NCBI GenBank assembly: GCA_903925515.1
Contig: CAIYFP010000407.1
Coordinates: 1 to 6,728, forward strand
Source: an uncultured Verrucomicrobiota bacterium
GTDB taxonomy: Bacteria; Verrucomicrobiota; Verrucomicrobiia; Limisphaerales; UBA9464
Direction of reading: 5' to 3'
Length of the DNA stretch: 6,728 nucleotides
A program made the translations under genes and the position numbers. The notes beneath the pieces were generated by a model. The model was given only the letters and a program-made list of their open reading frames with translations, searched no databases and was not told where the DNA came from. How positions within the stretch are numbered: the first letter of the stretch is position 1; every line of letters starts with the position of its first letter. Shown here in pieces: positions 1-6,386 of this stretch.

Positions 1-228
1 GCCGGAGCCGTGAGCCGAAAAACTTCTTACGTGGGGATTCAGGAGGCGGATTTGGGGCTTGCTCCAATTCATGGTCTTCCGTAGCCAATGCAGTCCCGTC
101 GGCTGCCTGAGGCGCCTGACGGATCAGCGGGATCCCTTCCTTTTCGCCAGACGAGGAGGGGTACTGCGCCGGAGTTGGCCGCCCGTGGGGCAACCAGACC
201 GGTTTTCGGGAAAGGAAGTGAACGTGAA
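1..228 (+). promoter_or_regulatory. Upstream region and probable 5' leader of rpsU
   Basis: No recognisable gene is present in these bases. Two perfect AGGAGG sequences lie at 41-46 and 154-159, both too far upstream to serve the rpsU start. An imperfect hairpin can form at 97-121: CGTC/GACG, GGC/GCC and GCC/GGC pairs, single-T bulges and a TGA loop. A small GCCC-GTG-GGGC hairpin sits at 181-191. The rpsU Shine-Dalgarno-like AAGGAAG is at 212-218. I could not place a convincing -35/-10 pair. Calling this a transcribed leader is an inference from its position and its structures. Confidence 0.35.
136..218 (+). promoter_or_regulatory. Possible long-range stem masking the rpsU ribosome binding site
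   Basis: The pyrimidine tract CTTCCTTT at 136-143 is perfectly complementary to AAAGGAAG at 211-218, which contains the only Shine-Dalgarno-like sequence close to the rpsU start. The stem extends by a T144-G210 wobble and a C145-G209 pair, giving about ten pairs. The enclosed 63 bases can fold into the small GCCC/GGGC hairpin at 181-191. If formed in the mRNA, the stem would hide the ribosome binding site. Ribosomal protein genes are often autogenously controlled through their leaders, but such control here is only an inference. Confidence 0.3.
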
Positions 229-426
229 GTGAGCGAAGTCAAAATGAAGAAGGGCGAGCCCGTGGACCGGGCCTTGCGCCGTTTGAAGAAGAAGGTGGAC
301 CGCGAAGGCACCCTGAAGGAGGTGCGCAACCACCGTCATTTCGAGAAGCCGAGCGAGAAGCGTCGTCGCCGCATGAAGGTGGCGAAGTTCAACGCGATGC
401 TCGCAGCACGGTACGCGGACGTCTAG
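229..426 (+). CDS. rpsU: Small ribosomal subunit protein bS21
   Basis: This 65-residue, very basic protein is bS21 of the 30S subunit. It binds near the 3' end of 16S rRNA, close to the anti-Shine-Dalgarno site, and assists initiation. The start VSEVKMKKGEPVDRALRRLK, the basic helix, the REGTLKEVRNHRHFEKPSEK middle and the RRRRMKVAKF segment match the family in order and length. I chose GTG at 229 because bS21 homologues commonly begin SEVK and an AAGGAAG lies ten bases upstream. ATG at 244 would remove conserved residues. The in-frame ATG at 88 would add 47 residues unlike bS21. The gene stands alone before a terminator, not next to dnaG and rpoD as in enteric bacteria. Confidence 0.93.
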   Translation: MSEVKMKKGEPVDRALRRLKKKVDREGTLKEVRNHRHFEKPSEKRRRRMKVAKFNAMLAARYADV

Positions 427-448
427 GTTCGAGCCGTGAGCCCAATCT

Positions 449-482
449 GGCCGGGGCCGCGTCGATGCGGTCCCCGGCCTTT
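449..482 (+). terminator. Intrinsic terminator after rpsU
   Basis: The left arm GGCCGGGGCCGC (449-460) pairs with GCGG (467-470) and CCCCGGCC (472-479). This gives a 12-pair, nearly all-GC stem with one bulged T at 471 and the loop GTCGAT. It begins 22 bases after the rpsU stop. The U tract is short, only TTT at 480-482 before GTG, so termination may be incomplete. The structure separates rpsU from the downstream run of genes. Confidence 0.75.
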
Positions 483-534
483 GTGCATGGGCGAGGGGTG
501 GATCAGCCGCCATGTCAAGGGCGGCGGGGGATTC

Positions 535-543
535 AGGGGAGGG
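535..543 (+). promoter_or_regulatory. Ribosome binding site fixing the start at 549
   Basis: AGGGGAGGG lies five bases before ATG 549. It is the strongest Shine-Dalgarno match among the genes here and argues against the longer in-frame ATG at 465. Three possible starts follow in a row, GTG 543, TTG 546 and ATG 549. The first overlaps the purine run itself, so ATG 549 is preferred. Confidence 0.7.
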
Positions 544-548
544 TGTTG

Positions 549-1481
549 ATGTATTCGTTTTCGACGTGCTGGAACTCGGGCCGCCACACGGATGGCCGGG
601 AGATGCTGCGGGAGATACGGGGCCTTGGGTTTGCCCACGCGGAGCTGAGCCATGGCATCCGGCTCAGCCTTGTGCCCGGCATCCTCGAGGCGGTCGAGGC
701 GGGCGAGATCCAGATCTCCACGCTCCACAACTTCTGCCCCCTGCCCGTCGGCGTGAACCATGCGGCGCCGAACCTCTTCAAGTTCAGCTCGGCCGACCGC
801 CGGGAGCGGGAGAACGCGTGGCGCCACTCCCTCAAGACGCTGGAGCTGGCCTCGCGGGTGAAGGCAAGGCTGGTCGTGCTTCACACGGGCGAGGCGGACC
901 TCGGCGGCTTCTTTGGGACGCCGGACTACATGGGCAAGCTGGAGGCCATGGCAGGGGCGGGCAGGCAGGACACGCCGAGGTACGCCAAGCTCCTCGCGGA
1001 GATCGAGCAACGCCGGGAGGCCCGGAAGGGCCCGGCGATGGAGGCGGCCATCGACATGATCCGGCGGCTCGCCGACGAGGCCGGAAAGCGCGGGCTCCTC
1101 CTTGGCATCGAAAACCGCGAGGCCATCGAGGAAATCCCGTTCGACCATGACCTTCCGTTCTTCTTCGACCCATTCCCGGACAACGTGAAGTACTGGCATG
1201 ACTGCGGGCATGCGCAGATCAAGGAGAACCTTGGGGTCATCCCCAGCCATGCGCTCCACCTCGAGACGATGGAGCCGCACCTCGCCGGGTTCCACATCCA
1301 CGACGTCCAAGCACCCGCCACGGACCATCGTCCTCCCGGGTCCGGGGGCATCGACTTCCGCGCCCTCGCCCAGTTCGTCCGTCCCGATCACATCAAGGTC
1401 TTCGAGCTGAGCCCGGGCCTGCCCAAGGAGGACGTCCTCAAGGGCATCGAATTTCTCAAGTCCGCGTGGGGGCCCGAGTAA
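549..1481 (+). CDS. Sugar phosphate isomerase/epimerase family protein (xylose isomerase-like TIM barrel)
   Basis: This is a 310-residue protein of the AP endonuclease 2/xylose isomerase-like TIM-barrel superfamily (PF01261 type). Members isomerise or epimerise sugars or cyclitols with a divalent metal. The barrel runs from MYSFSTCWNS to the C-terminus. Likely metal-binding and catalytic positions are H112 in VVLHTGEADL, E188 in LLLGIENRE, D218 and H221 in YWHDCGHAQ, H249/H251 in GFHIHD, and E286 in KVFELSP. The D-H-R-PPGSGGIDF stretch (259-270) matches the family's usual loop before the last strands. No signal peptide is visible, so it is probably cytoplasmic. The sequence does not reveal the substrate; a non-sugar or nuclease-like role is possible but less likely. 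The next gene starts about 35 bases downstream. Confidence 0.88.
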   Translation: MYSFSTCWNSGRHTDGREMLREIRGLGFAHAELSHGIRLSLVPGILEAVEAGEIQISTLHNFCPLPVGVNHAAPNLFKFSSADRRERENAWRHSLKTLELASRVKARLVVLHTGEADLGGFFGTPDYMGKLEAMAGAGRQDTPRYAKLLAEIEQRREARKGPAMEAAIDMIRRLADEAGKRGLLLGIENREAIEEIPFDHDLPFFFDPFPDNVKYWHDCGHAQIKENLGVIPSHALHLETMEPHLAGFHIHDVQAPATDHRPPGSGGIDFRALAQFVRPDHIKVFELSPGLPKEDVLKGIEFLKSAWGPE

Positions 1482-1516
1482 GTCCAGCTTCCGGCGCCGG
1501 CGCGGCGGGCGCACGG

Positions 1517-2611
1517 ATGACGGCGGGGCCCACGACAAGGGCCGCCGGGTACCTGCGGCTGGCGGTCGCAGCGGGGCTGCTTGCGCTCATCTTCCACATC
1601 ATCTTCTGCAACGAGGCGCAGCTCCACCTCGCCGGGACAGGCCAAAGCTGGGACGCCATGGGCAAGTGGGAGCAACGACGCCTCGCATGGTCGCGGGGCC
1701 CGGCCGAGATGTGGCGCACCGTGGGCCGGCTCTCGCCCGGCCACGTGGTCCTTGCTCTGGCATCGTGCGGCGTCCCGGTCGTCCTTGGCGGCCTGCGCTG
1801 GCGGCACGCCCTCCGGGTCCAGGGCTTGGCCATCGGGGTCGCCGAGGTCCTCCGCGTGTCCTTCGTCGCCCATTTCTTCAACGCCTTCCTCCTCGGGTCC
1901 ACCGGGGGCGACGTGGTGAAGGCATGGTGCGCGGCGCGCTGGACGCGGGAACGGCGGGCGGAGGCGGCGGTGTCGGTGCTGGTGGACCGCCTGGTGGGGA
2001 CGCTCGCGTTGCTGGTGTTCGCGGCGGCGATGGTGCCGATGGCATGGCGGGCGCCGGACGGCACGGCGTTGTTCCTTGCGCACGCGAGCTACCCTGGGTT
2101 GGCGCTCCTCGTGCTCGCCATGGCGACGCTGGCGACCGTGCTGGTGCTCGTGGCGTTCTACACCGACTGGCTCGCGCCCGGCCGTCGTGCATGGCGTCTC
2201 CTCCAAAGGCTGCCCATGGGCGAGTCCGTGGCCCGCGCCTTGGCCGCCTGCCGCCTCTTCGGGCGCAACCCCCGGTACATGCTCGTCTCCGCCGCCTATT
2301 CCCTCGCGATCAACGTCGCCATCGTGGGCACGTTCGCCGCGATTGCCTCCGGCCTTGGGCTTGAGGTGCCCCAGCGCGTCCTGTGGTTCGTCGTCCCCGC
2401 CGTCGTCTGCGTCGCCGCCCTGCCCGTGACACCCAGCGGCCTTGGCGTCCGCGAGCACCTGATGGTCTCGTTGCTGGCCCTGCCGGAGTTCCCCGGCGTC
2501 CGCCACGGCGAGGCCCTCGCGCTCGCCCTGCTCGCCTATTCCGCCAACCTCGCATGGAGCGTCGTCGGCGGGCTCGTGTACCTCGCCCGCCCCGGCAGCA
2601 AGCCCGCCTGA
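1517..2611 (+). CDS. UPF0104/YbhN-type integral membrane protein (lysylphosphatidylglycerol synthase membrane-domain family)
   Basis: This 364-residue protein has about eight predicted membrane segments, near 11-31, 76-92, 111-129, 152-176, 192-215, 255-281, 285-303 and 332-357. It belongs to the family of the MprF/LPG synthase membrane half (PF03706). The signatures are HFFNAFLLGSTGGDVVKAW (119-137), DRLVG (157-161) and PVTPSGLGVRE (303-313). The soluble aminoacyl transferase domain of true MprF is absent, so lysinylation of phosphatidylglycerol should not be assumed; lipid translocation or another envelope role is more likely. A loop of about 45 residues rich in Trp and Arg follows the first helix. 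I preferred ATG 1517 over GTG 1466, which overlaps the previous gene by 16 bases and lacks a ribosome binding site. The upstream signal for 1517 is also weak, so coupling is possible. Confidence 0.85.
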   Translation: MTAGPTTRAAGYLRLAVAAGLLALIFHIIFCNEAQLHLAGTGQSWDAMGKWEQRRLAWSRGPAEMWRTVGRLSPGHVVLALASCGVPVVLGGLRWRHALRVQGLAIGVAEVLRVSFVAHFFNAFLLGSTGGDVVKAWCAARWTRERRAEAAVSVLVDRLVGTLALLVFAAAMVPMAWRAPDGTALFLAHASYPGLALLVLAMATLATVLVLVAFYTDWLAPGRRAWRLLQRLPMGESVARALAACRLFGRNPRYMLVSAAYSLAINVAIVGTFAAIASGLGLEVPQRVLWFVVPAVVCVAALPVTPSGLGVREHLMVSLLALPEFPGVRHGEALALALLAYSANLAWSVVGGLVYLARPGSKPA

Positions 2612-2629
2612 ACCGCACCGCTTCAAGGC

Positions 2630-4843
2630 GTGGCATCGCGCGCCGGACAGGGTAACGTCCCGCCCGTGATTGCACCGACCGACAGCATCGCGGGATCGGG
2701 CGGCGCGGACTTCGTGGCGGAGGTGGAGCAAATCTTCGGCCCGGACGGCCCGTTCGCCGGCTCGCCCAACTTCGAGTACCGGCCGCAGCAGCAGCGGATG
2801 GCGGGCGAGGTGGCTCGGGCATTGTCGGAGGGCGGGCACCTGATGGTGGAGGCGGGCACGGGCGTGGGGAAGAGCTTCGCGTACCTTGTCCCGGCGGTGT
2901 TGTTCGCGGCACGCAGCAAGAAGAAGGCGATCATCTGCACCTACACGATCAACCTGCAGGAGCAACTGGTGGAGAAGGACCTGCCGTTGCTCAAGCGCGT
3001 GCTCCCGGTTGATTTTGCCTACGCCATGCTCAAGGGCCGCAGCAACTACCTCTGCACCCGGCGCCTTGAAAAGGCCCTCCAGCAGTCCGGCTCCCTCTTC
3101 ACCAGCCCGGAAATCTCCGAGCTCCACCGCATCCTCCAGTGGAGCCATGAGACCGAGGACGGCTCCCTCTCGGACTTCGACTCCGAGCCGGACCCCCGCG
3201 TCTGGGAAATGGTCTGCTCCGAGCGCGGGCTCTGCACCCCCAAGAGGTGCGGGCACCAGTCGGACATGGCCAAGGCCGGGCGCACCTGCTTCTTCCAGCG
3301 TGCCCGCCAGCGCATCCTTGGCGCGGACGTGCTCGTGCTGAATCACACGCTCTTCTTCACCCTGCTCAACGGCGTCGAGCCCGACCAGCAAGGGGGCGTG
3401 TTGTTCCGCAACGACTTCGTCATCTTCGACGAGGCCCACATGGTGGAGCAGGCGGCGGCGAAGCACATCGGCGTGTCCGTCTCCAGCGGCCAGCTCCGCT
3501 ACAACCTCCAGCGCCTGTGGAACCCCAAGACCCAGAAGGGCCTCCTCACCACCATCCGCGGCGGCCCCGTCGTCGAGCACGTCTCCACCGCCCTCGCCAT
3601 GGCGGACGACTTCTTCGACGAGGTCGAACGCGCCTGCGAAACCTTGGCCTCAAGGCCTGCCAACCCCGACGACGAGACCCCGCGCGAGGCCTCCGAGCCC
3701 GCCGCGCCCGCACCCGGCCACCGCCCCGGCATGCCCCCGCCCCCGGGCGCCGAGCCGGCCACCCCGCCCCGTTCATGGACCGAGCTGCGCATCCGCCGTC
3801 CCGAGCTCGTCCATGACACCCTCACCCTCGCGATCGAGAACGTCCGCGGCATGGTCTCCGGGCTTGTCGAGTCCAGCGACGACCGCGAGACGGGGGAGGA
3901 GTTGATGGAATGCAACCGGCGGCTCGCGGACCTGAAGTCGTCCCTTGCCACGTTCCTGAAGCAGGAGGCGGAGGAGCACGTGTACTGGGTGGACCGCGGC
4001 GGCAAGACGCGCCGCAACATCTCCCTCAACGCCGCGCCCGTCGATGTCGCCGACTTCCTGCGCGAGCGGCTCTTCGGGGCGCCCACCAGCATCATCCTCA
4101 CCAGCGCGACCATGGCGGTGAAGGAGGCCAAGGTGACGGATCCCTCGCGGCCGCTGGCCGCGGCGCGGGGCGCCCTCGACTACGTGGCGCGACGCGTGGG
4201 CGGCGAGGCCGCAGCGCAGGTGCAGGTGGGCTCGCCCTTCGACTACGAGCGCCAGATGCGCGTCCATGTCGTGTCGCGCATGCCGGACCCCCGCGACCCG
4301 GGCTACATGGACGCCCTCGAAAAGTGGATCTCGCACTACGTGCGGCTGACGCACGGGAAGGCCTTCGTGTTGTTCACCAGCAACCGCCTCATGCAGGAGG
4401 TCGCCGGGCGCATGGAACGGTTCTTCGCCGGGCTCGGCATCGAATGCCTTGTGCAGGGCAAGGGCATGCCCCGCGCCACCATGCTCGAGCGGTTCAAGGA
4501 GGACGTCGATTCCGTCCTGTTCGGCACGGCCAGCTTCTGGCAGGGCGTGGACGTCCCGGGCGAGGCCCTTTCCAACGTCATCATCACGCGCCTCCCGTTC
4601 GCCGTGCCCGACCATCCCCTCGTCGAGGCGCGCATCGAGCGCATCGAGGCCCGCGGCGGCAACCCGTTCTCCGAGTTCAGCCTGCCCGAGGCCATCCTCC
4701 GTTTCCGCCAAGGCGTCGGCCGCCTCGTCCGCACCCGCAACGACAAGGGCATCGTCGTCCTCCTCGACAACCGCGTCCTCACCAAGCGGTACGGCCAGGC
4801 CTTCCTCGACGCCATCCCGCGCTGCCCCGTCGAGGTCGTCTGA
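2630..4843 (+). CDS. dinG: DinG-family ATP-dependent DNA helicase with Fe-S cluster cysteines
   Basis: This is a superfamily 2 XPD/DinG-type helicase (COG1199), 737 residues from GTG 2630. Such enzymes unwind DNA 5' to 3' and resolve R-loops or damaged structures. Motifs in order are Walker A AGTGVGKS (75-82), motif Ia around TYTINLQEQL (104-113), the cluster cysteines C142, C196, C202, C207 and C220, NH at 238-239, DEAH box 267-270, TSAT (491-494), motif IV around VLFTSNR (580-586), motif V FGTASFWQGVDVPG (631-644) and motif VI QGVGRLVR (694-701) with the likely arginine finger. A Pro/Ala-rich stretch at about 342-382 interrupts the arch-like region. The gene begins 18 bases after its neighbour. 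GTG 2666 is an equally plausible start (AGG 13 bases upstream, 725 residues); both lie before the conserved part. YoaA-like naming is also possible. Confidence 0.92.
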   Translation: MASRAGQGNVPPVIAPTDSIAGSGGADFVAEVEQIFGPDGPFAGSPNFEYRPQQQRMAGEVARALSEGGHLMVEAGTGVGKSFAYLVPAVLFAARSKKKAIICTYTINLQEQLVEKDLPLLKRVLPVDFAYAMLKGRSNYLCTRRLEKALQQSGSLFTSPEISELHRILQWSHETEDGSLSDFDSEPDPRVWEMVCSERGLCTPKRCGHQSDMAKAGRTCFFQRARQRILGADVLVLNHTLFFTLLNGVEPDQQGGVLFRNDFVIFDEAHMVEQAAAKHIGVSVSSGQLRYNLQRLWNPKTQKGLLTTIRGGPVVEHVSTALAMADDFFDEVERACETLASRPANPDDETPREASEPAAPAPGHRPGMPPPPGAEPATPPRSWTELRIRRPELVHDTLTLAIENVRGMVSGLVESSDDRETGEELMECNRRLADLKSSLATFLKQEAEEHVYWVDRGGKTRRNISLNAAPVDVADFLRERLFGAPTSIILTSATMAVKEAKVTDPSRPLAAARGALDYVARRVGGEAAAQVQVGSPFDYERQMRVHVVSRMPDPRDPGYMDALEKWISHYVRLTHGKAFVLFTSNRLMQEVAGRMERFFAGLGIECLVQGKGMPRATMLERFKEDVDSVLFGTASFWQGVDVPGEALSNVIITRLPFAVPDHPLVEARIERIEARGGNPFSEFSLPEAILRFRQGVGRLVRTRNDKGIVVLLDNRVLTKRYGQAFLDAIPRCPVEVV

Positions 4844-4854
4844 AATCCGCCGCC

Positions 4855-4887
4855 GGGCTTCCCATCCTTGCAGCCATCGGGGAGCCT
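4855..4887 (+). promoter_or_regulatory. Hairpin covering the permease ribosome binding site
   Basis: GGCTTCCC (4856-4863) pairs with GGGGAGCC (4879-4886) as eight pairs including one G-T wobble, with a further wobble at 4855/4887 and a 15-base loop. The right arm contains GGGGAG (4879-4884), the only Shine-Dalgarno-like sequence for the ATG at 4896. There is no T tract after it, so a terminator for the helicase gene is unlikely. Restriction of translation initiation is the better reading, but it is inferred from pairing alone. Confidence 0.35.
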
Positions 4888-4895
4888 CGCATCCC

Positions 4896-6293
4896 ATGAC
4901 CACGGGCACGGGCGCGGGCGCGGCAAAGCCGTCCATGGAACGGCGGCTGGGGTTGCTTCCCGCCACGGCGTTGAACATGGCCAACATGCTGGGCGCGGGG
5001 CCCTTCATCACCTTGTCCACGCTGATGAGCGCGCTGGGCGGGCCGCAGTCGATGCTGGGGTGGCTCGTGGCGCTGCTGATCGCGTTGCCCGACGGCATGG
5101 TCTGGGCGGAGCTGGGTGCCGCGATGCCCGGGTCCGGCGGGACGTTCCGATACCTGACGGAAGGGTTTGGCCCCCGGCGCTGGGGCCGCCTCATGGGCTT
5201 CCTGTTCCTTGTCCAGCTCCTCGTGAGCGGGCCCCTCGAGATCGCGTCCGGCTACATCGGGTTCCTTCGCTACCTGGACTACCTGTGGCCGGGCGTGGTC
5301 CGGGACGGGGTTCCAACATGGCGGGGCGGCCTCGTGGTGGTGGCGCTGGGGCTTGGGGTGATCGCGTTGCTGTACCGCCGCATCTCGAACGTGGGCCGGC
5401 TCACGGTGGTGCTTTGGGCCGGCGTGCTCGTCACCGTCGCCGGCGTGCTCGTCACCGGCGCGATCACGTTCGACCCCCGGGTCGCGTTCGACTTCCCCGC
5501 GGACGCATGGCGCTTCAACTGGGGCTTCGCCATGGGCCTCGGCGCGGCCGCGCGCACCGGCCTCTACGACTTCCTCGGTTACTACGACGTGTGCTACCTC
5601 GGCGACGAGGTGAAGGACCCGGGCCGGACAATCCCAAGGTCCGTCCTGACGAGCCTCGTGGTGGTGGCCGTGTTGTACGTGGGGGTCAACCTTGCGGTCA
5701 CGGGCACGGTGCCATGGCGGACGATCGTGCCGGAGTCCGAGCATCCGGAGGCGCTGTACGTGGTCTCGACGTTCATGGAACGGGCGCACGGGCCGGGCCT
5801 GGCGCGGTGGTTCACGGTGATGGTCCTGTGGACCTGCGTGGGGTCCTGCTTCGCCCTGCTCCTCGGCTATTCCCGCATCCCGTACGCGGCGGCGCGCGAG
5901 GGGTCGTTCCTTGCGGTTTTCGGGAGGCTGCATCCGACGCGGCATTTCCCGCACGTGTCGTTGCTGGCGGTGGGGTTGCTGGCGATCGCGTGCGCGTTCC
6001 TGCGATTCGGGGTGGTCCTCGACACGTTGATCGCGCTCAGGATCGTGGTGCAGTTCGTGGGCCAGATCGGCGCCCTCGTCCTGCTGCGCCGCCACAGGCC
6101 CGACATGCAGCGCCCGTACCGGGTCTGGCTCTACCCCCTGCCGTTGCTGGTGGCGGGCGGCGGCTGGTTGTTCGTCTTCGGGACGTTGCCCATGGAGGTG
6201 ATCGCGTTCGCGGCCGGCGCCATGCTCGGGGGCGTCGCGCTGTTCCTCGGATGGGCGCGCTGGGGCCGGCGCTGGCCCTTCGGGGACGCCTGA
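4896..6293 (+). CDS. APC-superfamily amino acid permease
   Basis: This 465-residue inner-membrane transporter has about twelve hydrophobic segments, the normal APC plan. APC members take up amino acids or amines by ion symport or exchange. Family marks are the unwound first helix NMANMLGAGPFITLS (27-41), AELGAAMPGSGGTFRYLTEG (71-90), YLGDEVKDPGRTIPRS (234-249) after helix 6, and GYSRIPYAAAREGSF (324-338) followed by LHP before helix 9. The substrate cannot be read from the sequence. ATG 4896 has GGGGAG eleven bases upstream; ATG 4935 (residue 14) is a possible alternative. The gene follows the helicase by 52 bases. A 21-base tandem duplication lies in helix 5 (residues 175-188). Confidence 0.9.
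   Translation: MTTGTGAGAAKPSMERRLGLLPATALNMANMLGAGPFITLSTLMSALGGPQSMLGWLVALLIALPDGMVWAELGAAMPGSGGTFRYLTEGFGPRRWGRLMGFLFLVQLLVSGPLEIASGYIGFLRYLDYLWPGVVRDGVPTWRGGLVVVALGLGVIALLYRRISNVGRLTVVLWAGVLVTVAGVLVTGAITFDPRVAFDFPADAWRFNWGFAMGLGAAARTGLYDFLGYYDVCYLGDEVKDPGRTIPRSVLTSLVVVAVLYVGVNLAVTGTVPWRTIVPESEHPEALYVVSTFMERAHGPGLARWFTVMVLWTCVGSCFALLLGYSRIPYAAAREGSFLAVFGRLHPTRHFPHVSLLAVGLLAIACAFLRFGVVLDTLIALRIVVQFVGQIGALVLLRRHRPDMQRPYRVWLYPLPLLVAGGGWLFVFGTLPMEVIAFAAGAMLGGVALFLGWARWGRRWPFGDA
5418..5459 (+). repeat. In-frame 21-base tandem duplication inside the permease gene
   Basis: Two adjacent 21-base units, 5418-5438 and 5439-5459, agree at 20 of 21 positions; only T5437 versus G5458 differs. The units are aligned exactly to codons and encode AGVLVTV then AGVLVTG (residues 175-188) in the predicted fifth membrane helix. 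Near identity at wobble positions suggests a recent duplication by slippage rather than protein-level convergence. Confidence 0.85.
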
Positions 6294-6386
6294 CACGGCA
6301 CGCCTCCCATGGGTGGGTCGCCGCCGTGGCCCCCCAAGAAAGAGGGTCGCCGTCCCCGGCCAATTCCCCCACGCTGAACCCATACC

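Noticed and set aside
1..72. A minus-strand frame starting at 72 and running off the left edge, with GGAAG just before its ATG
   Set aside because: Only 24 codons are visible and they match nothing I recognise. A divergent gene cannot be supported from this.
59..87. TTGCTC and TAGCCA spaced by 17 bases as a sigma-70 promoter for rpsU
   Set aside because: The -10 candidate matches the consensus at only two positions, so the site is not supported.
121..144. GGATC-AGCGG-GATCC followed by a pyrimidine-rich run, resembling a terminator
   Set aside because: The stem is only five pairs and the tract is mixed C and T. The tract is better explained as the complement of the rpsU ribosome binding site.
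88..228. N-terminal extension of bS21 from ATG 88
   Set aside because: The 47 extra residues do not resemble bS21, whose members are about 55-75 residues, and no ribosome binding site is properly spaced before 88.
5..442. The 12-base word GAGCCGTGAGCC at 5-16 and again at 431-442, flanking rpsU
   Set aside because: A shared 12-mer is expected about once by chance in a window of this size, and no mobile-element gene or inverted end accompanies it.
1388..3580. A 730-codon open frame on the minus strand opposite the membrane protein and helicase genes
   Set aside because: Its translation is low-complexity and rich in Arg, His, Gly and Glu without domains. It runs opposite convincing + strand genes and is a by-product of high GC at wobble positions.
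4631..4648. Tandem CGCATCGAG repeated twice in the helicase gene
   Set aside because: It encodes RIERIE in a charged helix and is short enough to be coincidence in coding sequence.
6294..6328. Inverted repeat CACGGC/GCCGTG right after the permease stop
   Set aside because: A six-pair stem with a 23-base loop and no T tract is weak in GC-rich DNA. It is not enough to call a terminator.
6315..6352. Direct repeat GGGTCGCCG at 6315-6323 and 6344-6352, a possible operator pair
   Set aside because: Nine GC-rich bases repeated once at 29-base spacing is near chance, and no promoter elements can be placed around it.
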